Shown piece after piece: positions 1 through 12,289 of a stretch of DNA of 64,000 nt. The position numbers and the translations under genes were made by a program. Under the pieces are notes generated by a model that had not been told where the DNA came from, searched no databases, and was given only the letters and a program-made list of their open reading frames with translations. The first letter of the stretch is position 1, and the number at the start of each line of letters is the position of its first letter. Source of the DNA: Paguma larvata (lineage: Eukaryota > Chordata > Mammalia > Carnivora > Viverridae); contig CM057823.1 in the NCBI GenBank assembly GCA_030068075.1, positions 16,650,485 through 16,714,484 on the forward strand, in the 5' to 3' direction.

Positions 1-1497
1 AAGTTGGATTCCCAGGCAGTCACTCTGAATTGATCTAAATGGCTTCAAAGATCAATCTTTGCTGTCCCTGGACTTATCAATGGGGTGTATTTTCAAAGAA
101 GTTCCTGCCTATGATTATCCTCACCTTCCTGAGGTCAGTAATTTCTTGGTTTCCATGCACAAGTTTTCATTTCTTCAAATATTAAACCGCTGAATGGTAC
201 CAAACACAAGAAAAAACCAGGAAATAACTGAGTGGTGGTCACATCCAATAGGAGAAAAGGCACTAATGTGGGTATGCCTGCTATTTTTTTTTTCAGTGTT
301 CATAAGAAGAAAATAAAACAAAAATGCAACTTGTGTATTTTAAATTTAAGCAGTTTTCATAGTAACGTCAGGTGTGTTCATACATGTGTCTATTGTATAT
401 CCGCCTGCCCAAAATCCAGCAGCTAAGGTGATTTCAGTGACAAATTTCTAGGACCCAGAGTAGCAGTCAATACTGTTTGTGTATTTATTAAACTCTGAAG
501 GTTCATATATAACAACAAAATAAAATTTTAAATTAATATAATTCACCTAATTAGAAGTTTTATGAGAAATATTCCTCTGTTCTGTTTTCGCTTTGAGATT
601 TCAAGTAAAAAATAGCCTTGAAGCAAGTGATCAAATTATGGCTTACTATGAAACCCATTTGCTAATATATTACATTGGTAATATTTAAAGATTATTCTAG
701 TCTAAAACAGACTTTCTTATTTATGAAGTAAGGTTAATAATCTTTCCACATTTTATATAATAACAAGCCTTCCATTTTTTCCTGTCTTACTAGATTTCCA
801 CACTTACACCCATATGCCTAATAGATTTGAAAGTCTCTAGTTATATGTTTTGGTATCCAGTAATACTTACTACTTTCTGAAAAGTAACACACTTAAGCCA
901 AAATGTAGAACTATACATTAAACTATCATCTTGATTTTCAGCATGCTGCTAAGTGATAAAATATCCATAAGGCACGCATACACACAGCCACACATTTGAA
1001 AGGATAAATATTCGTGCTTGTTTTAAATGCTGTTCATCCAGAAATAACTTTAATTTCTATAGTAAGACTTTTCCTCGTCTTTTTTAGAAAATGCACGTTC
1101 ATTTGAGCTGAAAAGATCTATAACATACTGAAATAAAGTCATTTATTCAAGTCAATGTTTCCTACAAAAATTACTCATGCTGTATGAAATGCCCCCTTTT
1201 AAATTACCATAATGTTATATTTTTAACTTCTATTGAAAAATATAGAGGCACATTTATAGACTAACAAAAGCAACACTGCAGTTTAATTCAAAATGGTTCT
1301 CTAATTTGTCTGTTTAAAGCTAACCTTCTCCACTGGTTTTTCCATTGTTTCATTGTTTTCATTTTTTTCAAATAAATCTTTAGCTTAAGGATACTAAATA
1401 CATACTGAAGAGATAAGGGGGTTCTATCCTCCTACTTCAAGCTAAAACATAACCTCTAAATTATCTTTTACAGTAAGCCAAAGCCAGGATCACATAC
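1..1497 (-). other. SGCZ: SGCZ intron downstream of the exon (partial)
   Basis: Intron following the exon at 1498-1599, cut by the window edge. It starts with a strong GTATGTG donor at 1497-1491. I recognise no repeat, RNA gene or further exon in it; it is AT-rich. Confidence 0.85.
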
Positions 1498-1599
1498 CTT
1501 TCGGGAATGAATTTCTTTCACATACAATGGAAGTAGAAACTCAGATATACCTTCAAGTCGGATTCCCTTCTTGGTGACTCTCAGATTTCCCATACCATC
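1498..1599 (-). CDS. SGCZ: SGCZ (zeta-sarcoglycan) internal exon, third exon of the known gene
   Basis: Zeta-sarcoglycan is a single-pass type II membrane glycoprotein of the sarcoglycan part of the dystrophin complex in muscle and other cells. Read on the minus strand, 34 codons are open from GAT (1599) to AAG (1498). They begin [17 protein letters not shown] and end [12 protein letters not shown]. This is the first extracellular stretch just after the transmembrane helix, roughly residues 80-113 of about 300. [10 protein letters not shown] fits zeta; gamma-sarcoglycan has ESEFLFPLYA at the same place. The acceptor TTGTAG ends at 1600 and the donor GTATGTG starts at 1497. Both ends are phase 0, so skipping would keep the frame. 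The polypyrimidine tract is weak, with purines scattered through TATATTTCATTGCTTGTAG. No stop or frameshift is seen. Delta-sarcoglycan is a less good match. The identification rests on recalled family sequence and is strong. Confidence 0.96.
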
Positions 1600-1784
1600 C
1601 TACAAGCAATGAAATATAGTTCACTTTTAGGTTACTTAGAGAATGAATCAGTGGCCATAATTTTCTTAGGGCTAAATTGAGAAAACAGTGCTAATTTAAG
1701 GAAAATGAGAGATTGAATCTACTTAATGAATGATTGCAGCAGTTTGCATGCACATAGAGGGCTCTGTTTAAAACAAAAAGACCT

Positions 1785-2006
1785 GGGGTGCCTGGGCGGC
1801 TCACTAGGTTGAACGGCCAACTTCAGCTCAGGTCATTATCTCACGGTCTGTGAGTTCAAGCCCCACATCGGGCTCTGTGCTGACAGCTCAGAGCTTGGAG
1901 CCTGCTTCGGATTCTGTGTCTCCCTCTCTCTCTCTGCCCTTCCCCTGTTCACGCTCTGTCTCTATGTCTCTCAAAAATAAATAAATGTTAAAAAGAAAAA
2001 AAAATG
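1785..2006 (+). mobile_element. CAN SINE (felid SINEC_Fc type)
   Basis: Full-length copy from GGGGTGCCTGGG through the CT-rich block to an AATAAATAAATG tail. Flanked by a perfect 9-bp target duplication AAAAGACCT at 1776-1784 and 2007-2015. It lies about 185 bp upstream of the SGCZ exon and antisense to it. Confidence 0.95.
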
Positions 2007-2299
2007 AAAAGACCTGGTAACTTTTCATAGCTCTATCAGAGACTAGGATTTATTGATGAATAAACTCTGCAGTTTCTTCACGCATCAGCCAGTTTAACTC
2101 TTTTTTGGGGTTTAATGATACGTGCTACCTGACTCTTGGAAACAAATTCTGTTTGAAGAGAATTCTAATAATATTTTTATATTACAGTTATACACATAGT
2201 TCTCCAATATTCAAATAGTCACATTTGTATAATGATTTCAACAAGTACTTAATAATTGGCTAGTATAAGTAAGCATGGTGTTTCTGTATTCACATGTAA

Positions 2300-3590
2300 G
2301 TAAAGCTTATATCCTCTCGTTTAGAAAACAACACTCTTTAAGGAGGAATAAAACAAGTATATAAATAATACTTATGAGACAGAATGAAAGAAATTTAATA
2401 AGTAAGAACACAGTACCACAAGAATTAAAGAAAGATTTGAAATTTGATAAGGGAATAAGCAATTTCTCATGGAAGAGATGGACTATGAGAAGGACCTTAA
2501 GAATACAGAGTTTCAACAGGAGAGGTCCATTGAGGGAGGAACAGAATGAACAACCCATAAGATTAAGAAACAGCATGCCATCAATCTGGCAAATATATAG
2601 AAAGCCATAAGAGAAAATAACTAGAGTATGTTTTGAAGCCAGAGAAAGGAATGCCGTGAATGCAAAGGTAAGACGTCTGTACTTACGTCAAACTCCAGAA
2701 GAAAAAAAACATTAAAAGTTCTCGAATAGCTCAATGGCTTGGAATGATCAGAGTTATGCTTTAAGATTAACCTGGTAGAGGCACTATGTGGGGCCGACGG
2801 ACAAAGAATCGGTAATAAGGCACAGCTCGATAACAAGTGTAAGGAATCTGGCGGAAGAAAAGCCTATGAGAGTGGGTGACTAATTTTATCTGGAAATGCT
2901 GAAAACAGGGACATTTTATGACTAATCTCGGGTTCTGTGTCGATGCCTACATAAGGAAATGTGATTTTTTAAAGTGGAAGAATGAATTTTGTAGGCTCAA
3001 TGGCAAACATGATTATAACTTTGGACTTTCTAACTTTGAGGTATCATTGAAAAGTCAGATATTTATCCACCAACTAGCACAACTGTAAAAAGTGGATTGG
3101 AACATGACAATCAGTTAAGGCATGTCTGAATCAACTAGGATGGATGAGCAAGTCCTCTCTGGGAAGATATCTATAAAACCAAGGAGAAACTCTTAGATAA
3201 TGACAGGGTCTATGGGTTGGAAAGAAGTATTTCATCCATGAAATAAGTATATGATCAGTATAAGAAGACAGGCAAGAAATTATTATGGTCCCAGTCTCTG
3301 TCACCTGCCCCTACCTCTCACCCCAAAAGAAAGCCATTGAAGTAGAATAGCAATGAATAGAATATTAAGTAAGAATTAAAGCACTTTTTTGAAGTCCCAC
3401 AAGAATAACAATTACTGAGAGAGAGATTTTGAGGTGGTGGGGTCTCAATGCTCAAATGGAAGGGCAGAGTAATGAATTCTGGCTGAAATCAACTTGGGAT
3501 GGGATGAGGGAATCAATTAATTGAGACTCAAGCTTAAAGTTGACACTGGAAATGTCTAATAAGGAACTAATTTTTTAATTTTTTTTAAAC
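2300..3590 (-). repeat. Ancient L2-type LINE, diverged
   Basis: Order and wording resemble reverse-complemented L2: the GGAGGAACAGAATGAACA region near 2535, GGACTTTCTAA near 3020, and GACACTGGAAATGTCTAATA near 3545. Much diverged, no open frame. The family call is from pattern only; a patchwork of unrelated intron is possible. Confidence 0.45.
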
Positions 3591-3599
3591 AGAATTCCA

Positions 3600-5080
3600 A
3601 GCCTCACTGAAGACTAATTCTGATGAGAAAGTTGATCTACTTTTGTTGGGATGGCACACCTTAGGTTCTCCGAGACAGTGCTGGTTTATACAACTTTTAT
3701 AGTACCCTCCTTCACTTTCAAAAGTGAAGACTGTTTCTGACACTAGTGAATGACATCAACTACATGGTCACCAATTTACTGGCTCTAATTCGTATCATTT
3801 TGCAACATCGCAGCTATCTAGAAACAGAAACTGGCAAAATTAACAGGGAAAGAGACTCAAAAATGAACACTCGCTAAGCTGAAATGGCAAAAGTCCCAGG
3901 TATGGGGTTTCCCAAAGTGCAAAAAATGACGGCCCTCAACTGCCCTGACCATCATTTTTCTCATGGGGTAGAGACAAGTAAAGCCAGTACAGCGATGTTG
4001 GACAGTAAAAATAGCAAGGGGTCGAGGAATGACAACTAATGACCCATTACTGATTGAATTCAGTAGGACTTAAGAAATGTGAGAATTGTTAAGACAGGTG
4101 TATTATCAGAAAATGGAACTTCAAATTTTGAGATCTTGAAGGTTGACAAAAATTCCAAACATCATGAAGCCTAAAGAACATCTGAGTGGTGGTGGCAGAA
4201 GCCAGAGTGGAGACCGAACTCTCTGTAATTCGGACAGGACATTCAAGGTGACACGTGGTTTTAAAATATTACTTCATCCTTAAGGGATTTTTCTTGACTA
4301 AATCTCACACAGTGACTGTCCACATATATTCTCAAATAACTGCCAGAAGGAAGGGTTCTTAAATGTTCCCCATGAAGTTGCTATGGAAACATCGAATGCA
4401 ACGTTTAGTCTAACTCAGAACAACAGAAATAAATTCTATCATAAACATAATTCCCAATTCAACACTAATCTTAAAAAAATGTTTTTGTAAGATAACCATC
4501 TTAAATAAAATAACTGGACATCCAAAGTTAACTGTGATATTACTAATGCCATATGCATATTTAATTTTGGAAAGCTTTGAATCTTAAGCTCAATGTTTTC
4601 TTCTTCTGTTTTCTATATAATACATAATTTGGGGCATATAAATATATTTCACTTAAATTAGATGAAATAGATACCCTCCTGTATAAATGTAGGACTGTTA
4701 TGGTAGTACTGTGTCGTGAACATGTCTTCACTCTACCATGTCCTTTTGTCCCTCTTTTTATTTCTCCTGTATTTTAAAAAATGAATATTCAAGTTATTCT
4801 ATATTAACTACATGTAGTTATAAAATACATAAGAATGCATAACATATTTACAGTATGTAATCACCCTGATCCTAGCAGCCATGTACCAAGTCCATTAATA
4901 ATTTATGAAATGGTTTCTCTTCTGCAGGAGCATTAGAAAGTGATTTTATTCTTACTGTCACTATACTCTCCTGATCCACTGTATTCTTGGTCCCTTCCAC
5001 ATCTAAAAGGGAGAAAATAACTTCTGTATTTGCTGTTAAGGATGACATTGCCAAAAGTAGGGAATTGAATATACTTATGG
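3600..5080. other. Unassigned intron
   Basis: No gene or recognised repeat. It contains a 9-bp perfect hairpin (arms CTTCACTTT and AAAGTGAAG, loop CA, 3710-3729) and an RFX-like motif near 4380. Confidence 0.5.
4377..4390. promoter_or_regulatory. RFX X-box-like motif
   Basis: GTTGCTATGGAAAC closely matches the imperfect inverted repeat bound by RFX factors (GTNRCC, short spacer, RGYAAC). It is a single isolated match in intron; occupancy is inferred only. Confidence 0.3.
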
Positions 5081-5084
5081 CTCA

Positions 5085-5290
5085 AGCCGCAATCTTGGTC
5101 CTGTCATCTTCATCCTATGTTAGCTTGAACGACTTAAATAATTTCTTTGTGCCTTAAATTTGTCATCAGTAGATACAGTAAAAACACAACTTAATATATT
5201 ATGGCAAGGGCTGCATGAGGATACAAAAAGCTTACAATGTCTAATTTATGTAGAAGTACTCAATAGCTTTAGCCATTATTAACATTGTAT
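5085..5290 (+). repeat. MIR SINE, diverged
   Basis: Keeps MIR order: a TTAAATAATTTCTTTGTGCC stretch after the tRNA-like part, then CATCAGTAGA, TGCATGAGGATA, and a tail-like AGTACTCAATAGCTTTAGCC near 5258. No clear target duplication. Confidence 0.55.
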
Positions 5291-5499
5291 TAAAATAATT
5301 TAAGTTTTTGTTTCATCATTACTATAAAATTCATATTGTGTATTTTCAGAGAGATTATCTTTGAACGTTAGTAGTCTCTACATCAAGCTTTATCATCATT
5401 ACAGTTACAATGCAGTTTTTTGTTATCTACTTATCTCACAAATCACTTACCTACTTTTGACAGAGAGTGTAGTGTCATTTTAGAAGGAAACATGGAGCA

Positions 5500-5721
5500 G
5501 GGGTGCTGAGTGGCTCAGTTGGTTAAGTGTCTGACTTCGGCTCAGGTCATGATCTTGTGGTTTGTGAGTTCAAGCCCCGCATCAGGCTCTGTGGTGACAG
5601 CTCAGAGCCTGGAGCCTGCTTCAGATTGTGTCTCCCCCTCTCTCTGTCCCTCTCATGCTCGTGCTCTATCTCTCTCTGTCTGTCAATAATAAATAAATGT
5701 TTAAATTTTTTTTTAAAAAAA
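5500..5721 (+). mobile_element. CAN SINE (felid type)
   Basis: Head GGGGTGCTGAGTGGCTCAG, body GGCTCTGTGGTGACAGCTCA, CT-rich block, then AATAAATAAATG and an A/T tail. The flanks GGAAACATGGAGC and GGAATGTGGAGC look like an aged target duplication. Confidence 0.93.
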
Positions 5722-5724
5722 GGA

Positions 5725-6480
5725 ATGTGGAGCCTGTAAGCTTGGATTTGAAAGTTTCTACTCTGAATATCCAAAATGTTATATTTGTATTTTTTTCATA
5801 AAATGTATCATCTTCTGCTTACAGTTTTAGTTCATATGTATACATTTGTATCTCTTCCTACAAAGTTAATTATTTTATTTCTATATGTACTTGCTCTTTC
5901 TTCTAGCATAGTCGTCCAGCAGTGGTTTGGATGAAGTATGTGGTCACTAAATACATGAGTATTTAACTTATCAATAGAATTTAGATCTTTACTTGATAAA
6001 AATGAAAACAAAAATTAAATTGATAACCTTATAAAAGTCATGTCATCACTAAAATTCATAGAATTTTTCTTTATAAACTGTGGATAATCTTTATTATAGT
6101 TTTCAAGCATTTGATATTCTTGGAGAAATTAGAAGATACTTTGTTGAGAAATATTCTTTTTTGGAATCAATGATGAAATATTGACATTAAAATACATCAT
6201 AGACAGGAATGTAAACAAAGAGAACATTGATCTTGTGTCATATTAATTTAAAATCCACACTCATGACTTTGCAATGTTCTTAATCTAGCATACTCTGTCC
6301 TCACACAAGATTCTTTTGTAACTGAGCTGTTTGTTATTAGAAGAGCTGTTTAGATGGCTCTAAACAGGATTTGTATTATGCCTTAACAGGCAAACATAAC
6401 TTTCAAAATAATGAGCATATTGACATGAATTGAGAAACAGTTTAAAAACTATTATGATCATTAAATAATATAGAAAATCT
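5725..6480. other. Unassigned AT-rich intron
   Basis: No open frame of note and no repeat that I can name. Confidence 0.5.
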
Positions 6481-6494
6481 GGGGCTTAATTATT

Positions 6495-6681
6495 ATTATT
6501 ATCATTATTATTAAGATAGAGAGAAAGCACAATTTAGGGAGGGGCAGAGGGAGAGGGAGACAGGATCCTAAGTGAGCTCCGCACTGATGGCAGAGCTGAT
6601 GCAGGGCTTGAACTCACAAACCATGAGATCATGACCTGAGCCGAAGTCAGACACTTTGCCGAATGAGCCATCCAGGCACCC
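6495..6681 (-). mobile_element. CAN SINE, minus orientation
   Basis: Reverse-complement SINE ending GAGCCATCCAGGCACCC. Perfect 8-bp duplication TAATTATT at 6487-6494 and 6682-6689. The tail side is a degenerate TTA/TTATT tract and the GA block is short, so the copy is old. Confidence 0.9.
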
Positions 6682-6689
6682 TAATTATT

Positions 6690-8880
6690 TAAAAAGTTTT
6701 CAAAGAAAGTTGAAAGAGCCCAGTAGCCAGGAGATAATCAAATATATATTACATAAATGTATTTTTTTCTGGTTAAAACCCAAAACATATTTCTTCCAAA
6801 CTACTAGGATCATTTCAAAAGAAACTGATTAGAAAGGGAGACAAATACATGTACTTTGATGGCTTTGATTATTTAATGATATTCAGTCTATACTTTAATT
6901 CACATGAGGAAATGACCTTAAAGAGGCTATTTAGAGATAAACTGAAGTCTAGTAAGATAAATTATTTCTGAGACCTTGGGAATTAAATATTTTTAATAAA
7001 ATAAAGAACCATACAAGGAAATGGAAGTATCAGATTGCTCAAAAACAATTATAAACCATTTTTGAATGTCTTTTGTTATTGATTCTTTATTACATGCCAA
7101 TTTCCCTTATAAATTGTTTAATTCCCAACTCCTAATTAAAGAAGAAATTCTCTTTTAAGTATCTAAGCATTTTTCTTTCTTTTTTGTACCTGTTTTAAGC
7201 TGGTGTTATTTATAATTTATAATGAGCTGTTTTTCCCCAAGCACAAGAGAAAGAACAAACAAAATGTAAGTTGACAGGCTACTTTATATGTACGTTTTTA
7301 CTATGTTGTTTGCTATAAGGCTGTATTTTATTTTCATTTTAATTGGCCTCCCTTATTTCTGTCCATTATTAGAAAATAAACTCTGCAGTGATAAGAATTG
7401 ATAGACTTAGGAATTTGACCTCAAATTCCACACATGGAGAAGCATCTTTAGAAATTGTTGTTAATAACATAACTTTTATCATATGGAGCATTTATTACCT
7501 CTGTTTATAGTCAATAGTTGTTCAAAGCTTCATAATTTATAGATCATTGTTGGCATTGTGAAAAGGCTTTAATGTATTCATATTTATATACGACAATAAA
7601 CATTGCACTTTCTAGCTCTTATTTCTGTTGGTGTTCGTCTATGTGAATTATTTTAAAAAAGTAAAATAAAATACAATTCAATTTGTTTTCCAAAGTTTCC
7701 TCTACTGATAATCGAATTCTTTGACAAGCATTTCCTTTTTTTTTCTAACAATCTACATATCAGTAACCTCATAAAACATATGTAATTGCTTAATAACAAA
7801 ACCATCAGAATGAAAATATGCTGAAACAAAATAAAAACGAAACCAAAAATATGTTCATCTGGCAGAGCAGATATGAATCACAATCATCCAGTAAATGGAG
7901 GAAAAAATGAGTTCAACAAATCCAATGAGACTAGATATAAGAGACCAGCAATAAACATTTTAATATATACACATTTACTTAAAATAATAGGGAATAAATT
8001 ATAGCTATATTTATGTGAAAACATATCATAGTAGGAACATTTGGAACACAAAAGCATTTTATGTTCAATATTCTTGAGAAAAATGTTTTCCTAAAGAATA
8101 TCTCCTGGAATCAGTATCAGAAGAAAACTATTGGTGTGGTCCAATCGCATATTGTAATACGAATTGTATAAAATGTGTGTGGAAAGACCAGCACTGTACT
8201 ACCTCAACTGGAAGTTGTGATTAAACCCGAAGCATGTGATAAGCACCTGTGGCAAAAGATAGGCACTTGCTAAAGAAGAGTGCTTTGGAATACCCAACCT
8301 GCCGTGATACACAAATCATATTTCTTGGTGGTAAATGGAGACAACTGGAAAGAACCTAAGACATTTGCCTTAAGGAAAATAATAATGAATCAGTAACAAT
8401 GGTATGCTCCCTAAGGACTGTCATCTCTACACGGGTGACTGAAGAACATCCCTATTTTAATCTTTGTAACAAGGGTACAAAGCCTACAGGTTCACTGTTA
8501 ACATGCCTGTCTTCCCCAAAATATAAAAGGAATACTACTAGGATTAAAATAAACTCAAAGGGGGAAAAAAAAAGTTCCATGTTCAGTTAAATTCAGGAAA
8601 CTACTAAATGATATAGTCCCACTCAGATTCATAATGCATATTAGCATACTAAACCCTCTGGGAAGTCTGGGGTAACAGAACATATTTACTTCATTCAATA
8701 CAGGGTTCATTAAATATTGTGTCCAACAGGTCCCCCACATCTGCCCACATGGTGGAATGGGTGGGAAAATGTCCCTCTGAACACACTGTGCAGATACTGG
8801 TTGAATCCCTTATATTTATAAAGTCTGAAGGAAGATCTAGTAACAAGGAGGTGCACTGTTAAGCATACAAGTGATTAAAA
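6690..8880. other. Unassigned AT-rich intron
   Basis: Long AT-rich stretch. No exon-like open frame with splice sites, RNA gene or recognisable repeat seen. Confidence 0.5.
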
Positions 8881-8885
8881 AGTTT

Positions 8886-9072
8886 GGGGTGCTTGGGTGG
8901 CTTAGTCAGTTAAGCTTCCTTGCTCAGCTCAGGTCATGATCTCACAGGTCATGAGTTCAAGCCCCACATCAGGCTCTGTGCTGACAGCTCAGAGCCTGGA
9001 GCCTAGTTTGAAATCTCTGTCTCCCTCTCTCTCTGCCCCTCCCCTGCTCTCTCCCTCTCTCTCTCTCTCTCT

Positions 9073-9103
<31 letters not shown>

Positions 9104-9140
9104 ATTCTCTCTCTCAAAAATGAATAAACATTTTAAAAAA
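8886..9140 (+). mobile_element. CAN SINE with expanded CT tract
   Basis: Head GGGGTGCTTGGGTGGCTTAG and body present. The CT block has expanded to about 100 bp (near 9020-9115), with two CATT interruptions, before AATGAATAAACA. Target duplication unclear. Confidence 0.93.
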
Positions 9141-9144
9141 AGAG

Positions 9145-9565
9145 TTAAAAGCCATGGTATCTCCACAAATATTCATCCTATATACAGCGCCACTAAACTC
9201 TGTTTATCATTTGGCTTTCCTGCTCTTTTTAAAAACTGGGGAGAAGATGCTGAACACCGCTAGGGATCTGGCTGGCTTCACAGATGTAATTTCTTATTGT
9301 CTATTAGAAATGTGAAAGAGGTAATGCTGAGCACAAGCCTGGTTTTTGCATATATTTGTCAGTTACCGTAAGCATAATTTACTTTCTTAAATAAGGATCC
9401 CTTCTTGCCTTGAATAAAATCACATACTTTGGACCTATAAATTAAGGATAAAAACGCGGGTTATGGCAACTCTCCTTGGTAGTCCTCACGGTAAGGTTGA
9501 ACCTAAGAATTCCTTCCAAACTCCCAAGACAACATCGTTAACATCCACCTTCACTATGGAATTCA
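9145..9565. other. Unassigned intron
   Basis: Nothing recognised between the SINE and the MIR-like segment. Confidence 0.5.
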
Positions 9566-9569
9566 TGGT

Positions 9570-9770
9570 AACAGCTTAGTTCATAGAGGACTTTAGTAGA
9601 TACTGAGCCAATGCACATCACAACAACCCTGGTCTCATTTTATTGAAAACACCAATGAGAGAAAAGAGAAGGAAAGAGAGAGAGAGAGAGAGAGAGAGAG
9701 GGAAGAGAGAGAGAGAGAACATTTTATGCAGCTAGTAAGTTTACCCAAAGTCTATTCCTCCTACTTTTAA
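9570..9770 (-). repeat. MIR-like fragment with GA microsatellite
   Basis: ACAACAACCCTGGTCTCATTTTA and GCAGCTAGTAAG resemble reverse MIR. They are split by a (GA)n tract at 9654-9719. Low-identity call. Confidence 0.4.
9654..9719. repeat. (GA)n microsatellite
   Basis: Interrupted GA run of about 60 bp inside the MIR-like segment. Confidence 0.9.
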
Positions 9771-9774
9771 CCCA

Positions 9775-11420
9775 TCTAGGAGACAACAGGAATAAAAACT
9801 GAGTGAAATTTATTTTATTATATAACTCCAATAAGGATGCCCCAATACTTTTCATTATTATTTGAATTAATTGATATATCTTTCTTCAATTGTATGCCTT
9901 TTTATTTTTGAAAATTTCCTTCTCTAACTGACTTCATTTATCATCATATGTTTCTCTTTTGGCTCAGACCTGAATCATGATATTCTGAAAAATGTTCTGG
10001 TTAAGGGAAAACTCTGGTTCCAAATGATTATAAAATCTGTCTTGAAAATGAGGTCCTAGGAACAAATTACTGATATTTGTTCTGGCATAGGACATTTAAA
10101 AAAAACTCAAAACAATATTTTCAGTAAATAAAACATTCGCCATTTAACCTTCTTCTTATGAATTGTTTTGTGATTACCCTCATCCTGTAAAACTAAGTTA
10201 TGCGTCATGCAGGTACGTATGCATTTAGAAGAGGTTGGTTCACAGGAGACATAGGTAAAATTAATTTTTTAAAATTGTAGCTAGCCTACTAGCCTGGAGC
10301 TAATGGGTGACCCCCATCAGAGACAGGAAGGATATCCCATGAAGATACATGCTCTCTGGGGCCAGACAATGGGACCATTGGTAAGAATTGTCTGACTCTG
10401 GATTGCTGTATGGCTTATACATCTTCTAATCCACATAGTAGCTGGCAAGCACAACACCAAATTCATAGTTATAACATTTGGCCTCTTAAACTAATGATGT
10501 AACTTAGGTTTTTATATCTGAAGATTCTTCTTACCGTCAATGAGAACTTTTCATACAGAAATGCAATGGGTCATTGCTCATCCCAAACTTAAAAGATACT
10601 ATAAGTTTACTTGAAGAATACTATAGATTTCCACTTATTTCACTCTCATGTTTTGAGGATAGAGTATTTTTGTCTACAACATGTAGTCTAGAGTCACGTT
10701 TTTTATATAAGTTCCATTATGAATACTATGAACTATGCATTTGGAAAACATTTAATAAGTTTTTATTCTTCTACTTTTTATCTATTATACTTTATTATAG
10801 TTCCAAATGACATCCTTTTCAAGTTTTGTTTGTTTGTTATATCACAGACAGACATTGGCCTCCGGTGGAAGCCTTCCTGTGAGAACCGCCTCCTTCCCCC
10901 TTTGCCAACCCCACCTGGTTCTGATGTGCTTGCTACAGATGATACAAGCAAGCGTCAATCACTAAACCCAAGCCGGGTCAATCAGATATTTTTACTAGTC
11001 TATTTTGAACTTAAAATCAAGAACAGCAACCAATTAAACAAAATCTCTTTGGACGTAAAAATAGGTTTACTGTGACCATACTTTCAGTTACGTAGTGAAA
11101 ATCAGAATATGACTAGGTTAAGAGAGGCCAAGAGAAATAGAGGCTAACTCTACTTGGCAAACCTGTCTCTGTTTATTGTTGTTCACGAGGCCTAGATATA
11201 TAACTAACCTTCTCAGAATGTATTTCTTTTTCCCCAACACTTCCTTAAGTATCATGACCTCACAAATGATCTTTCCTACTTTTTTTCTTTCTCTCACTCT
11301 TTCTCCCTCCTGCTCTCCACTCCTCTCCTCCTCCCTCTCTTCCCTCTTCCTAAACTACATACTAGTTTACTAAGAGAAACAATTAAATCCATCCCAATAC
11401 ATTCTCTTCTCTATATATTC
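9775..11420. other. Unassigned intron with a CT-rich patch
   Basis: 10850-10990 is locally GC-richer, with a GGGTCAATCAGA motif that suggests an unnamed old repeat. 11278-11352 is CT-rich low complexity. The open frames here are short and unlike known proteins. Confidence 0.4.
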
Positions 11421-11424
11421 ACAC

Positions 11425-11790
11425 TCATTCCATGACTAAAATTCCTTTAGTTAAATCAAGCTTCTGCCCTGGAACTTTGCCTATTCTTTTCCTTCTCTCC
11501 ACCCCTCTTCTCTCTTCACTTGGTTATCTCTATCAAATCCTTTGTATAGCAGTTCAAACATGTCTTACTGAAGTCATCTTCCCCTTAAGGCATCTTCCCA
11601 TACAAGCTTGGAACCGTCTCTTTTGTGAAACACATCACCATACACATTTCCTTCAAGAGCCTTACCAGACTTTGCACCAGCTGACATCCTTTTTGTGTTA
11701 ATATTTGATTACACCTGCCATCAGATTGTAAGCTTATTTTAGGGAGGTACCACATGTTTTGGCTCATCATTGATTCCATGATTTATTTTT
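11425..11790 (+). repeat. L2 LINE 3' fragment
   Basis: Resembles the sense L2 3' region: CT-rich, then GAAGTCATCTTCCCCTTAAGG, then CAGATTGTAAGC with a GGTACCACATGTTTTGGCTC part at 11747-11766. No open frame. Confidence 0.5.
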
Positions 11791-11997
11791 ACAACCAGAT
11801 TTTTACAACTCAAATTTGTCTTCTGAATTCTAGACAGAGGTATTCATCTACTTACTTCCTACTATTTCCTGGAATATCACAAGTATCTCAACCCCCCAAA
11901 AACCCCCCAAAAGTGATAATCTCCCAACATGAACTGCTTCTTGTGATGTGTCTCTTATCCCAAAGAATTATTATCATCTCTATTTAATAGATATCTA

Positions 11998-12022
11998 TAT
12001 CTGTATCTATATCTATATCTCA
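11998..12022. repeat. (TATCTA)n short tandem repeat
   Basis: About four imperfect TATATC units. Confidence 0.6.
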
Positions 12023-12289
12023 TTCTGGACTCTGTAGTCCTACTCATCCTTATGGATCAATTACCAAGTCCTACTCGCTTGCCTTCCTTCTGGCATTACT
12101 CTGGCACACACTGAATCTGCTATACAGATAGCCCTTACATGAAAGACTTACGGTCCTGACTGCTGGTAGGGAGGAGAGTGGGTAATCTTTAACTGTAAGA
12201 CCTTTCAGAGATTGTGCTAATCCCCTGAAACCTCTGAGCTTCTTGAAGTAAGCCATCCTTCCTAATTTAGGGCTAGAACTCCCCACTTG

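Noticed and set aside
3710..3729. Perfect 9-bp hairpin as a terminator or miRNA
   Set aside because: Too short for a pre-miRNA, and rho-independent terminators do not apply here.
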